Assembly (NCBI GenBank): GCA_023416995.1 | Contig: JAEZGI010000074.1 | Location: forward strand, 1-23,630 | From: Bacteroidota bacterium | GTDB lineage: Bacteria > Bacteroidota > Bacteroidia > Chitinophagales > Chitinophagaceae | DNA: 23,630 bases | Direction: 5' to 3' | Shown here: one piece after another, positions 1 to 7,320 of the stretch | Layout: each line of letters starts with the position of its first letter | How positions within the stretch are numbered: position 1 is the stretch's first letter | The notes under the pieces: generated by a model | Seen by the model: the letters and a program-made list of their open reading frames with translations, nothing else | Told to the model about the DNA's origin: nothing | Database searches by the model: none | Translations under genes and position numbers: made by a program

Positions 1-2
1 GA

Positions 3-1286
3 TCATTTCTGTATAAAGCTGGCTTACTTGCCGGCGCATTTTCTTCCGATAGTCTTTTCAATCAACTGCACGCTGAAACCCTTAGCAAGGCCGCAGCCAA
101 CACAAGTGCTGACCCTATGATCGCAGCAGCCGATGAAGACTACTGGAGCATCATCCAGCAGGCATTCACCGTAAACCCAAACATCATCAATTTCAACAAC
201 GGCGGGGTCAGCCCATCGCCAAAAGTGGTGCAGGATGCCGTAGACCGTTACAACAAGCTTTCAAACGAAGCTCCCTCCTACTATATGTGGCGCATACTCG
301 ACCAGGGCAGGGAACCGCTTCGTGAAAAACTGGCCAAACTGGCCGGCTGCGATCCCAACGAAATCGCCATCAACCGAAACGCAACAGAAGCACTTAATAC
401 TGTCATCTATGGCCTCGATCTGGCGAAGGGCGATGAAGTAATCGGAACAAAACAGGATTACCCAAACATGATCCAGGCCTGGCGGCAAAGGGCAATGCGC
501 GAAGGCATCAAATACACACAGCTTAATTTCGAGTTCCCGATCGAAGACGATAACATCATCGTCAAAGCTTTTGAACAAGCCATAACTCCACGAACAAAAC
601 TGTTACATATCACGCATGTCATCAACTGGGTAGGACAAATCATGCCAGTACAAAAAATAGCGCGAATGGCGCGTGCAAAAGGCATTGAAGTATTGGTAGA
701 TGGCGCCCATAGTTTTGGGTTGATGGATTTTAAAATTCCCGATCTGGAATGTGATTATTTTGGCACCAGTCTACATAAGTTTTTAAGCGCACCTATTGGT
801 AGCGGTATGTTATGGATCAGAAAAGAAAAGATAGAAAAGATCTGGCCACTCCTATGTAATGATAAGCCACGCAGCAATGATATCAGGAAATTTGAAACGC
901 TTGGCACCCGTAGCTTCCCTATTGAACAAGCCATCGGCGAAGCGATAAACTTTCACAACGGCATAGGCGCAAAAAGAAAGGAAGAGCGCATCCGGTATCT
1001 CAAAAATTACTGGGCGTCGCGGGCCAAAGAAATTCCCGGTGTCAGGATCCATACTTCGCTGCAATCAGCTTATTCATGTGCCATATGCGGAGTGTCTGTC
1101 GAGGGAATGACCATCGCTGAACTTGACAGCGCCTTGTTTAATAAATACAAGATTCATTGCACAGGTATCGTTTGGGAGAACATCCAGGTGGTAAGAATAA
1201 CGCCGCATGTTTACACCTCCATCCGCGATGTACAAAAATTGGTAAAAGCACTTACAGAAATAGCGGCTACCCGAAAGAAAGCTTAG
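3..1286 (+). CDS. PLP-dependent class V aminotransferase (isopenicillin N epimerase / cysteine desulfurase-like), 5' end outside window
   Basis: The frame stays open upstream of the ATG at 117 to the left edge, so that ATG is internal. The in-window upstream residues begin SFLYKAGLLAGAF, a hydrophobic stretch like the core of a twin-arginine (Tat) signal. The codon cut by the edge ends in GA and could be Arg, which would fit R-R-S-F-L. The protein is therefore probably exported folded, with cofactor bound. The body has the fold-type I pattern: a nucleotide-cofactor Asp in VDGAHSFG (about 697-720) and the Schiff-base Lys in SLHKFLSAPIGSG (codon 777-779). Family members are aminotransferases, epimerases or desulfurases acting on amino acids; the substrate cannot be read here. 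It ends convergently with the DUF2807 gene. Family confidence is high, exact reaction unknown. Confidence 0.9.
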   Translation, partial: SFLYKAGLLAGAFSSDSLFNQLHAETLSKAAANTSADPMIAAADEDYWSIIQQAFTVNPNIINFNNGGVSPSPKVVQDAVDRYNKLSNEAPSYYMWRILDQGREPLREKLAKLAGCDPNEIAINRNATEALNTVIYGLDLAKGDEVIGTKQDYPNMIQAWRQRAMREGIKYTQLNFEFPIEDDNIIVKAFEQAITPRTKLLHITHVINWVGQIMPVQKIARMARAKGIEVLVDGAHSFGLMDFKIPDLECDYFGTSLHKFLSAPIGSGMLWIRKEKIEKIWPLLCNDKPRSNDIRKFETLGTRSFPIEQAIGEAINFHNGIGAKRKEERIRYLKNYWASRAKEIPGVRIHTSLQSAYSCAICGVSVEGMTIAELDSALFNKYKIHCTGIVWENIQVVRITPHVYTSIRDVQKLVKALTEIAATRKKA

Positions 1287-1319
1287 TGAAGTCAGGTGCT
1301 TCATCCGGATAGCCGCTAT
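1260..1319. terminator. Large nested inverted repeat at a convergent gene junction, probable bidirectional terminator
   Basis: Arms 1260-1273 (ATAGCGGCTACCCG) and 1306-1319 (CGGATAGCCGCTAT) pair over 14 positions with one mismatch. Inside lies a second hairpin, TGAAG (1287-1291) with CTTCA (1299-1303), loop of 7. The left arm overlaps the last codons of the aminotransferase gene and the right arm lies just past the 3' end of the opposing gene. T-rich sequence follows on the plus strand (1328-1346). Its position between two convergent genes suggests a shared transcription stop. Confidence 0.55.
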
Positions 1320-1331
1320 AGATATAAAGTT

Positions 1332-2057
1332 TTATTTCGCTTTTTTAACTGAACCTGCCCCGCTCACATTCTGATTTACATCAGTCGCATTGCCTTTGTA
1401 TTCAACTGACCCGGCACCACTAACACTCGCGTCAAGTTTCATACTCGCGTAAACATCTGCATCGCCGGCCCCGGAAATATCAACTTTTACATTTTCAGCA
1501 AGCAGATCAAAACAGGAGGCTGATGCTGCACCGGATAGATCACACGAAAAATCGCGGGTTTTGCCGGCCAGTTTAACCGAACCGCTTCCTGATATGTCAG
1601 CGCTCACTTCAGGAGCATCCACTTCCATTTTGATATTACCCGCACCACTAACCTGCAGGCGCAAACGGTCATTACTTGAAACCGGCGTTTCACCAATGAT
1701 ATCGCAGGCGCCGGAAACATCAATCTTTGTGTAACGTGGCGAGGTAACATACACACGGAGGTCTTTTGTTGGTTTCAAATTGTAACCGCGCCGGCTTCTA
1801 ACTTCTATCTTACGTCCGCGTTGTTTTACTTCGATGTATTGCAGAAGATTGTCATCCCCTTCAATTTTTACCGGTTTCAGATCTCCCTGTGACACATAAA
1901 CGTCAATTGCGCCGTGTACTTCCACCTCATCAAAAGCTTCGACAGTTTTTTCGCTGGTAGTTATGTTCCCATTACCTTTTACCCGTTTACCATTACCCCA
2001 GCGACATGCGGTGGTCAATATAATAACAGGAAGAAGAAGGATAAGTAATTTTCTCAT
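1332..2057 (-). CDS. DUF2807 (head GIN domain) lipoprotein
   Basis: A 241-residue protein with a lipoprotein signal: MRKLLILLLPVIILTTAC, lipobox LTTAC with Cys18 as the predicted lipidated residue, so it should be anchored to a membrane facing the periplasm or surface. The remainder is one long beta-rich region with repeated SGAG/ISGSGS turns (for example VSGAGNIKMEV, ISGSGSVKLAG, VSGAGSVEYKG), typical of the DUF2807 'putative auto-transporter adhesin, head GIN domain' family, which is frequent in Bacteroidota. The family forms a beta-helix-like structure; its role is not established. It is transcribed divergently from guaA and convergently with the aminotransferase gene. Confidence 0.9.
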   Translation of the reverse strand: MRKLLILLLPVIILTTACRWGNGKRVKGNGNITTSEKTVEAFDEVEVHGAIDVYVSQGDLKPVKIEGDDNLLQYIEVKQRGRKIEVRSRRGYNLKPTKDLRVYVTSPRYTKIDVSGACDIIGETPVSSNDRLRLQVSGAGNIKMEVDAPEVSADISGSGSVKLAGKTRDFSCDLSGAASASCFDLLAENVKVDISGAGDADVYASMKLDASVSGAGSVEYKGNATDVNQNVSGAGSVKKAK

Positions 2058-2066
2058 GATGTTTGT

Positions 2067-2210
2067 TTTTGGTGCGCAAATATTCGTAAAAAAAAGAGAT
2101 AATAAGTATTTGACGCAGAACCTGCCAAAAGGTTACCGATCCTCCATAAATATCCCCCACATGTACAGATCCCTAGAAATCTAGCAGGGATTTTTTACCT
2201 TCGCGCTACC
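2067..2210 (+). promoter_or_regulatory. guaA leader with terminator-like hairpin and -7-like box
   Basis: A hairpin with arms 2169-2174 (ATCCCT) and 2186-2191 (AGGGAT), extendable outward to 8 pairs with one G-U, runs directly into six T (2191-2196). This has the form of an intrinsic terminator, 14 bases before the guaA ATG. A weaker hairpin (AACCT 2119-2123 / AGGTT 2130-2134) precedes it. TACCTTCG at 2196-2203 resembles the Bacteroidota -7 element with one change. If that box is the promoter, the transcript is almost leaderless and the hairpin acts only as DNA; if transcription starts further upstream, the hairpin could attenuate guaA. Confidence 0.4.
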
Positions 2211-3740
2211 ATGACGGAAAAGATTATAATTCTCGACTTCGGTTCACAGTACACACAATTGATAGCCAGGGCCGTTCGCGAGGCCAACATCTACTGCGAA
2301 ATCACCCCTTTTCATAAACCAATCGTTTTTGATTCCTCTGTAAAAGGAGTTATTTTATCTGGTTCACCATTCTCAGTGAATGACACCAACGCACCCAACG
2401 TAGACATTGCCGGTATGACAGAAAAGTTGCCGGTACTTGGGGTTTGCTATGGTGCACAACTGGCCGCCAAACAATTTGGTGGCAAAGTCGAAAAAAGTAA
2501 CAAACGCGAGTACGGCCGCGCTTACCTGCATGCAATCAATGATAATCTCCTGCTGAAAGGAATCAACCCCACCAGCCAGGTCTGGATGAGTCATGCTGAT
2601 ACCATTCTTGAATTACCTGAAGATTTTGAACTGCTGGGTACCACCGAAAGTATTCCCATTGCTGCCTTCCGACGCAAAAGTGACCAGGTATTATACGGGG
2701 TTCAATTTCACCCGGAAGTGTATCATTCTATTGAAGGTAAAAAAATCATCAAAAATTTCCTCGTAGATATTTGCGGTTGCAAACAGGACTGGACACCCGC
2801 TCATTTTATAACCGATACCGTTGCTGCGTTGAAACAGCAGATCGGCGATCGCAAAGTGATCATGGCATTGAGCGGCGGTGTAGACTCTACCGTAGCCGCT
2901 ACATTGATACATCGCGCCATCGATGAAAATCTTTCGGGAATTTTTGTTGACAACGGGGTTCTGCGTAAAGGTGAGTTTGAACAGGTGCTGAAGACCTATA
3001 ACGAAATCGGGCTTAACGTAAGGGGCATTGATGCAAAACAACGGTTTTATGATAAACTGGCCGGGAAAACTGATCCCGAGGCCAAAAGAAAAGTGATCGG
3101 GGGTTTGTTCATCGACGTGTTCCAGGACGAATCGAAACATATTGAAGGCATTGAATTGCTTGGACAGGGTACCATCTATCCTGATGTGATAGAAAGCGTT
3201 TCTGTGCACGGCCCTTCGGTGACCATCAAGTCGCATCATAATGTCGGCGGTTTGCCGGACATTATGCATCTTGAACTGGTTGAACCATTGCGTTACCTGT
3301 TCAAAGACGAGGTACGCAAGGTTGGTCGTGAACTGGGCATCCCCGATGATCTGCTCAATCGCCACCCCTTCCCCGGCCCCGGCCTTGCGATCAGGATCCT
3401 TGGAGAGATAACTCCTGAAAAAGTAGAATTACTACAGGAAGCAGATCATCGTTATACCCAGGCATTGAAGGAACATAAATTATACGACCAGGTCTGGCAG
3501 GCAGGTGCCATCCTGTTACCTGTAAAAAGTGTGGGTGTAATGGGTGATGAAAGAACTTATGAGTTCACCGTTGCCCTGCGTGCCGTTACTTCGGTAGATG
3601 GTATGACCGCAGACTGGGCGCATCTCCCCTATGATTTTCTTGCACATGTATCGAACGATATCATCAATAATGTTAAGGGCATTAACAGGGTAGTTTATGA
3701 TATTAGTAGCAAACCGCCTGCAACCATTGAATGGGAGTAA
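2211..3740 (+). CDS. guaA: GMP synthase (glutamine-hydrolysing)
   Basis: GuaA converts XMP to GMP using ATP and glutamine, the last step of guanine nucleotide synthesis in the cytoplasm. The 509-residue length is usual for the fused two-domain enzyme. The N-terminal class I glutamine amidotransferase domain (about 1-190) has its nucleophile Cys79 in GVCYGAQ and the His166/Glu168 pair in QFHPEVYHS. The ATP-pyrophosphatase domain starts with the PP-loop SGGVDST (220-226). The C-terminal dimerisation domain carries HPFPGPGLAIRILGE and ends PPATIEWE, as in characterised GuaA. The first residues (MTEKIIILDFGSQYTQLIAR) match the usual N-terminus, which supports the ATG at 2211. It is divergent from the DUF2807 gene. 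No other purine gene is in view. Confidence 0.98.
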   Translation: MTEKIIILDFGSQYTQLIARAVREANIYCEITPFHKPIVFDSSVKGVILSGSPFSVNDTNAPNVDIAGMTEKLPVLGVCYGAQLAAKQFGGKVEKSNKREYGRAYLHAINDNLLLKGINPTSQVWMSHADTILELPEDFELLGTTESIPIAAFRRKSDQVLYGVQFHPEVYHSIEGKKIIKNFLVDICGCKQDWTPAHFITDTVAALKQQIGDRKVIMALSGGVDSTVAATLIHRAIDENLSGIFVDNGVLRKGEFEQVLKTYNEIGLNVRGIDAKQRFYDKLAGKTDPEAKRKVIGGLFIDVFQDESKHIEGIELLGQGTIYPDVIESVSVHGPSVTIKSHHNVGGLPDIMHLELVEPLRYLFKDEVRKVGRELGIPDDLLNRHPFPGPGLAIRILGEITPEKVELLQEADHRYTQALKEHKLYDQVWQAGAILLPVKSVGVMGDERTYEFTVALRAVTSVDGMTADWAHLPYDFLAHVSNDIINNVKGINRVVYDISSKPPATIEWE

Positions 3741-3785
3741 CCGTTTTGTAGCAGGACAAACGCCTTTTATCAAACAACGATTTCT

Positions 3786-4988
3786 ATGAGCCGATTGTAT
3801 CATTTTTTGCTGCCTGCTTTACTGGTTGTGTTATTCAGCAAGGTAAATGCTCAGGTTGATAGTGTCGGGCAGCAACCTGACTCTGCAGCGCCCCGGCACA
3901 AGATCGCTGTATTTGCTCCGCTTTATCTTGACTCAGCATTTGATGCAACCGGCAATTACAGGTACGGTAAAACGCTTCCAAAGTTTTTTACACAAGGAAT
4001 AGAGTTTTACCAGGGTGTGCAGTTGGCGATTGACTCATTAAACAAAGAAGGTGTTGAACTGGATGTTGCCATCTTCGACACAAGATCTGCCAAACAAACC
4101 CTCGCCACAATGATTGCCTCCAAAGATTTTGAGGGCACGGATGTTATCATAGGACATGTAAACATGGCTGACGCACAGTTGCTGGCACATACCGCAAAAA
4201 ATCTTGGTGTTCCCTTTGTTAATGCAAACTTTCCAAACGAAGCGGGAGTAACCGATAACCGGCAATACATTATCCTGAACTCTACGCTGTTCACGCATTG
4301 CGAAGCTTTGTATAAGTTCATGCAAAAAAATTATGCGCTTTCGCCCATCACCGTGTTCAGAAAAAAAGGCGCGCAGGAAGACAGGTTAAATACTTATCTC
4401 AAAACCATTGAATCTTCAACAGCTTCTGTTCCGCTGAAACTTAAATATGTAACACTCAGCGACAATTTTACGCAACAGGAACTGGCTACTCATCTTGATC
4501 CGGACAAAACGAATATTGCATTTGGGGCAAGTCTTGATGTTTCGTTTGCTTCAAAACTTGCACAGCAGCTTGCGGCTTTAAACAGTTCAAACGTTGCAAG
4601 TATACTTGTTGGGATGCCAAACTGGGATGCCATCAATTTTAGCGGCACTCCCTTCCGCGGTCTTGACATCGTTTATAGTACCCCGTTTTATATAGAACCA
4701 TCCGACAGTGTTGCTGCTGCTATCAACTCAAACTACCAGGCCACTTATTCATTTAAACCCGGCGAGATGGTTTTCCGTGGTTATGAATCGGTCTATCATT
4801 TTGCGCATTTGTTAACGCAGGATGATAACCCCATCCAGGAAAAGCTAACTTCTGTCAGACACCGGGTTTTCTACGACTTCAACATTCAACCCGTTATCAG
4901 CAAGAAAACCGGCAAGGCCGATTATTACGAAAACAAGAAACTATATTTTGTAAAAAAGACTGATGGTGAGATCAGGGCGGTGTATTGA
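3786..4988 (+). CDS. Secreted type 1 periplasmic-binding-fold protein (ABC substrate-binding-like)
   Basis: A 400-residue protein with an N-terminal signal peptide (MSRLYHFLLPALLVVLFSKVNAQ, cleavage likely after VNA), so it acts in the periplasm. The body begins KIAVFAPLYLDSAF and includes GIEFYQGVQLAIDSLNKEG and DVIIGHVNMADAQ, the pattern of the Leu/Ile/Val-binding (peripla_BP_6) type. There is no C-terminal LysM domain and no ABC permease or ATPase gene nearby, so it need not serve a transporter; related Bacteroidota proteins are often orphan. It follows guaA after 45 bases on the same strand with no clear promoter in the gap, so co-transcription is possible. Fold class likely, ligand unknown. 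Confidence 0.75.
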   Translation: MSRLYHFLLPALLVVLFSKVNAQVDSVGQQPDSAAPRHKIAVFAPLYLDSAFDATGNYRYGKTLPKFFTQGIEFYQGVQLAIDSLNKEGVELDVAIFDTRSAKQTLATMIASKDFEGTDVIIGHVNMADAQLLAHTAKNLGVPFVNANFPNEAGVTDNRQYIILNSTLFTHCEALYKFMQKNYALSPITVFRKKGAQEDRLNTYLKTIESSTASVPLKLKYVTLSDNFTQQELATHLDPDKTNIAFGASLDVSFASKLAQQLAALNSSNVASILVGMPNWDAINFSGTPFRGLDIVYSTPFYIEPSDSVAAAINSNYQATYSFKPGEMVFRGYESVYHFAHLLTQDDNPIQEKLTSVRHRVFYDFNIQPVISKKTGKADYYENKKLYFVKKTDGEIRAVY

Positions 4989-5012
4989 TAGCGGGCGGCA
5001 TGTAAGTCTTCG

Positions 5013-5046
5013 ATTGTTAAGCTAATTCCATTGTTAAGCTAGTTCA
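5013..5046. repeat. 17-base tandem direct repeat, two copies
   Basis: ATTGTTAAGCTA occurs at 5013-5024 and 5030-5041 within a 17-base unit repeated twice (5013-5029 and 5030-5046, 15 of 17 identical). The second copy overlaps the stop codon of the HTH gene. No function is evident; it may be replication slippage at the edge of the module. Confidence 0.6.
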
Positions 5047-5551
5047 GGACCGCAAATTGGTGCACAAATTTGCGCTGTTTTTTTCTCAGCGTTTTATCAG
5101 TTGCAATTTTAAACTGTTTTTCCTTCTCAACAAGCCGTAGCCAGTAATGAGCGGGGATGATGTTATTTGAATGAAGTTCAAGCCTGATTGCTATGTAGTC
5201 TGGTGGTGTCCTGTGCATATTGATTAGTTGGCTTAGCATCGTCTCGTCAACGCTGATATCCTTCGCAAAAACCTTTCTTTTGATTTGCAAAATATCAATA
5301 TAACGTTTAAGAAAATAGCCGAAGTGCCTTTTTGGATCGTACTCTTTGCTGTCAATATAATCCTCTATCTGGAATTTTAACTGAAGGAGCTGTATGGTTA
5401 CTCTGTCGCTCGCGGTCATTTCCTGCTGGGTCTTAACCCGGGCAGCTTTTAACTGTTCAGCAGCTTCCTTTTTTTCTTTTGCTGTGAGTGTTATGGGAAA
5501 TACTACCGCTTCCGCCAATTCTTCCCGAGTATATATCTTCTTAGCGTTCAT
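5039..5551 (-). CDS. Helix-turn-helix (Xre/HigA-like) protein, candidate antitoxin
   Basis: A 170-residue, Lys/Glu-rich protein. The N-terminal half (1-75) is predicted helical (TAKEKKEAAEQLKAARVK, then VTIQLLQLKFQIEDYIDSKE). Residues about 80-140 look like a lambda-repressor-type HTH: FLKRYIDILQIKRKVFAKDI, SVDETMLSQLINMHRTPPDY, AIRLELHSNNIIPAHYWLRL. This resembles antitoxins of the HigA/VapI type seen in Bacteroidota. It starts inside the preceding gene, sharing the 11 bases ATGAACGCTAA, which implies translational coupling. As the second gene of the pair it has the toxin-first order seen in higBA. Base use is A+T-rich. No other regulator family fits better, but the antitoxin role is inferred from context only. 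Confidence 0.65.
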   Translation of the reverse strand: MNAKKIYTREELAEAVVFPITLTAKEKKEAAEQLKAARVKTQQEMTASDRVTIQLLQLKFQIEDYIDSKEYDPKRHFGYFLKRYIDILQIKRKVFAKDISVDETMLSQLINMHRTPPDYIAIRLELHSNNIIPAHYWLRLVEKEKQFKIATDKTLRKKQRKFVHQFAVLN

Positions 5552-6014
5552 TATTAAACTCTTTAAGTAATTTATTCAGCACCTTTCCCTCAAGATATAA
5601 TTGTCGGCCGCCATTCAGCATGGAATACTTTTGCATGTAGTGAATGACCAGTTCAGTTTTGGGGATAAGCGAAACGCATGCTTGAGCATCATATTTGACA
5701 ACAGCGACTCTACAGGCAAAAGCAATCAGACAGCCTGCAATTCCATCGTACACTTTCTTTTGTCCGACATTCTCGATAGAACTCGCAAGTAATTTTATTT
5801 CAATTCTTTTTTCAGCCTCCACATCTATCAGACCCATAACACCCAGTATCTCGTCTTCACCTTCAACCGATAATTTATATATCGTTGTTTTGCCTTTGAA
5901 AGATTTCCAGGTAAAGAAATATTTTTTCTTTGTCGAAACCTTAAAGTCCTCATTATCTGCTAACCTGATAATAACCGGTTTTCTTAGCCCACTGGCTACC
6001 TCGATTATTTTCAT
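5541..6014 (-). CDS. Small GNAT-like protein, candidate toxin of an overlapping gene pair
   Basis: A 157-residue protein without signal peptide or membrane segment. Its central and C-terminal parts read like a GNAT acetyltransferase: a strand GVMGLIDVEAEKRIEIKLLA (59-78), then KKVYDGIAGCLIAFACRVAV (87-105), similar to the acetyl-CoA-binding loop and helix of GNATs (normally Q/RxxGxG/A), then ACVSLIPKT (112-120) and HYMQKYSMLNGGRQLYLEG (125-143), like the terminal 'Y-x-K-x-G' part of that fold. The strict acetyl-CoA motif is not complete. GNAT toxins such as TacT and AtaT acetylate charged tRNA and usually pair with ribbon-helix-helix antitoxins; here the partner is an overlapping HTH protein. 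I cannot exclude a non-toxic enzyme or a regulator pair. Confidence 0.5.
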   Translation of the reverse strand: MKIIEVASGLRKPVIIRLADNEDFKVSTKKKYFFTWKSFKGKTTIYKLSVEGEDEILGVMGLIDVEAEKRIEIKLLASSIENVGQKKVYDGIAGCLIAFACRVAVVKYDAQACVSLIPKTELVIHYMQKYSMLNGGRQLYLEGKVLNKLLKEFNNER

Positions 6015-6018
6015 CTTA

Positions 6019-6026
6019 CAAAGTTA
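6019..6026 (-). promoter_or_regulatory. -7-like box TAACTTTG before the GNAT-like/HTH pair
   Basis: On the minus strand TAACTTTG (6026 down to 6019) matches TAnnTTTG exactly. It lies only 4 bases before the start codon, so transcription from it would be nearly leaderless. No convincing -33 element was found upstream of it. Confidence 0.3.
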
Positions 6027-6067
6027 ATTAAAGTTTACAAATTATGTAAAGATTACTGAACTGGGCA

Positions 6068-6083
6068 GTCAAACGCATTTGAC
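6068..6083. promoter_or_regulatory. Perfect palindrome, candidate operator of the GNAT-like/HTH pair
   Basis: GTCAAA (6068-6073), spacer CGCA, TTTGAC (6078-6083). It lies 54 bases upstream of the first gene of the pair, where an autoregulating HTH antitoxin would be expected to bind. Confidence 0.35.
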
Positions 6084-6208
6084 GTCCCCAGCCTGTAAAA
6101 TGCAAGAAAGTTCGCGAGTGAGGATAGAGAAACAAGGTGAAAAACACTAAACTTTCGCGGTGTAAACTTATCAATATAAATTACGAATGTCAAAGTGCGA
6201 AAGACCTG

Positions 6209-6245
6209 GGTATCCGTCTGCGGAATAATTATTGATAAGGATACC
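6209..6245. promoter_or_regulatory. Symmetrical inverted repeat upstream of the repair cluster
   Basis: GGTATCC (6209-6215) and GGATACC (6239-6245) form perfect 7-base arms. They enclose a second, 10-base palindrome AATAATTATT (6224-6233) with nearly the same centre. The element ends 17 bases before the exonuclease start codon and could be an operator or leader structure for the cluster. No TAnnTTTG box was found in this gap. Confidence 0.4.
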
Positions 6246-6262
6246 GTACTTCAGTAACTATT

Positions 6263-7318
6263 ATGGCGCTTATCGAATTTACAAACAAAGGATTGTACTG
6301 TCCGCCGGGCGATTTTTATATCGATCCCTGGGCGGCTGTTGATAAGGCTGTAATCACACACGCCCATAGCGATCACGCACGATGGGGTTCAAAATATTAT
6401 CTCTGTCATCACCACAGCAAACCCTTGTTATATCTACGCCTGGGTGATGTATTTGTTGAAAGCATTGAATGGGAAGAAACAGTCTTTATAAACGGCGTCA
6501 CCGTTTCGTTACATCCTGCCGGCCATATGATCGGCTCTTCACAGGTGCGCGTTGAACACCAGGGGGAAGTTTGGGTAGTTAGCGGCGATTATAAATTAGA
6601 GGATGACGGACTCAGCGGAAAATTTGAACCGGTAACCTGTCACACTTTCATCACTGAATCTACCTTTGGATTACCTATCTATCGCTGGAAACCTCAGCAT
6701 GTGATCTTCCAGAACATACAGGACTGGATAAGAAATAACCATGCTGCCGGAAAGACTTCCGTTTTACTGGCTTATAGTCTTGGTAAAGCACAACGACTAT
6801 TACAATGTGTGCCGGAAGCATGCAGCGATATCTATGTTCATGGCGCCATCTGGAACGCGCATATTGCCTTACAACAGGCGGGCTGGGCATTGCCCGATGT
6901 GAAACGTGTAACGCCGGAACTTGCCAAAGAAAGCTATACCGGAAAAGTAATCATAGCGCCCCCAAGTGCAGATGGCACGCCATGGATGCGCAAATTCAAA
7001 CCCCATGCTGTTGGTGTTTGCAGCGGGTGGATGCAGGTGAGAGGAAATGTAAGAAGAAGAAATGCCGACGCGGGTTTTGCTTTAAGTGATCATGCAGATT
7101 GGGAAGGATTGCTTGAAGCCATCAAAGCCACCGGCGCTGAAAAGGTTTATGTAACACATGGGTTCCAGTCTGTATTAAGTCGCTACCTGAATGAAACTGG
7201 TATTGAAGCGGCAGAAGTGAAAACAGAATTTGGTAAAGAAGATGACGAAAACATCCCCGCTGCAGAAGAGCCAGTAGCAGATACAACAACAGCAACAAGT
7301 GAAACCCAAGAAGAATAA
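6263..7318 (+). CDS. Ligase-associated DNA exonuclease (metallo-beta-lactamase fold)
   Basis: A 351-residue MBL/beta-CASP-like nuclease of the type linked to bacterial ATP-dependent ligases (TIGR04122-like). The metal-binding signature HAHSDH (His33, His35, Asp37, His38) is intact; further ligand motifs are HPAGHMIGSSQV, VSGDYKLEDDG, and a late FALSDHADW and YVTHGF. By family knowledge it is a metal-dependent DNA nuclease that trims ends before ligation. The last 40 or so residues are an acidic, Thr-rich tail. It is the first gene of the repair operon; its stop is 2 bases before the ligase start, so translation is probably coupled. The start MALIEFTNKGLYCPPGDFYI matches the family's usual beginning. 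Confidence 0.93.
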   Translation: MALIEFTNKGLYCPPGDFYIDPWAAVDKAVITHAHSDHARWGSKYYLCHHHSKPLLYLRLGDVFVESIEWEETVFINGVTVSLHPAGHMIGSSQVRVEHQGEVWVVSGDYKLEDDGLSGKFEPVTCHTFITESTFGLPIYRWKPQHVIFQNIQDWIRNNHAAGKTSVLLAYSLGKAQRLLQCVPEACSDIYVHGAIWNAHIALQQAGWALPDVKRVTPELAKESYTGKVIIAPPSADGTPWMRKFKPHAVGVCSGWMQVRGNVRRRNADAGFALSDHADWEGLLEAIKATGAEKVYVTHGFQSVLSRYLNETGIEAAEVKTEFGKEDDENIPAAEEPVADTTTATSETQEE

Positions 7319-7320
7319 CT

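Noticed and set aside
2691..3365. Long minus-strand open frame (224 codons) inside guaA.
   Set aside because: It is antisense to a fully conserved GMP synthase and shows no protein-family features; a shadow frame.
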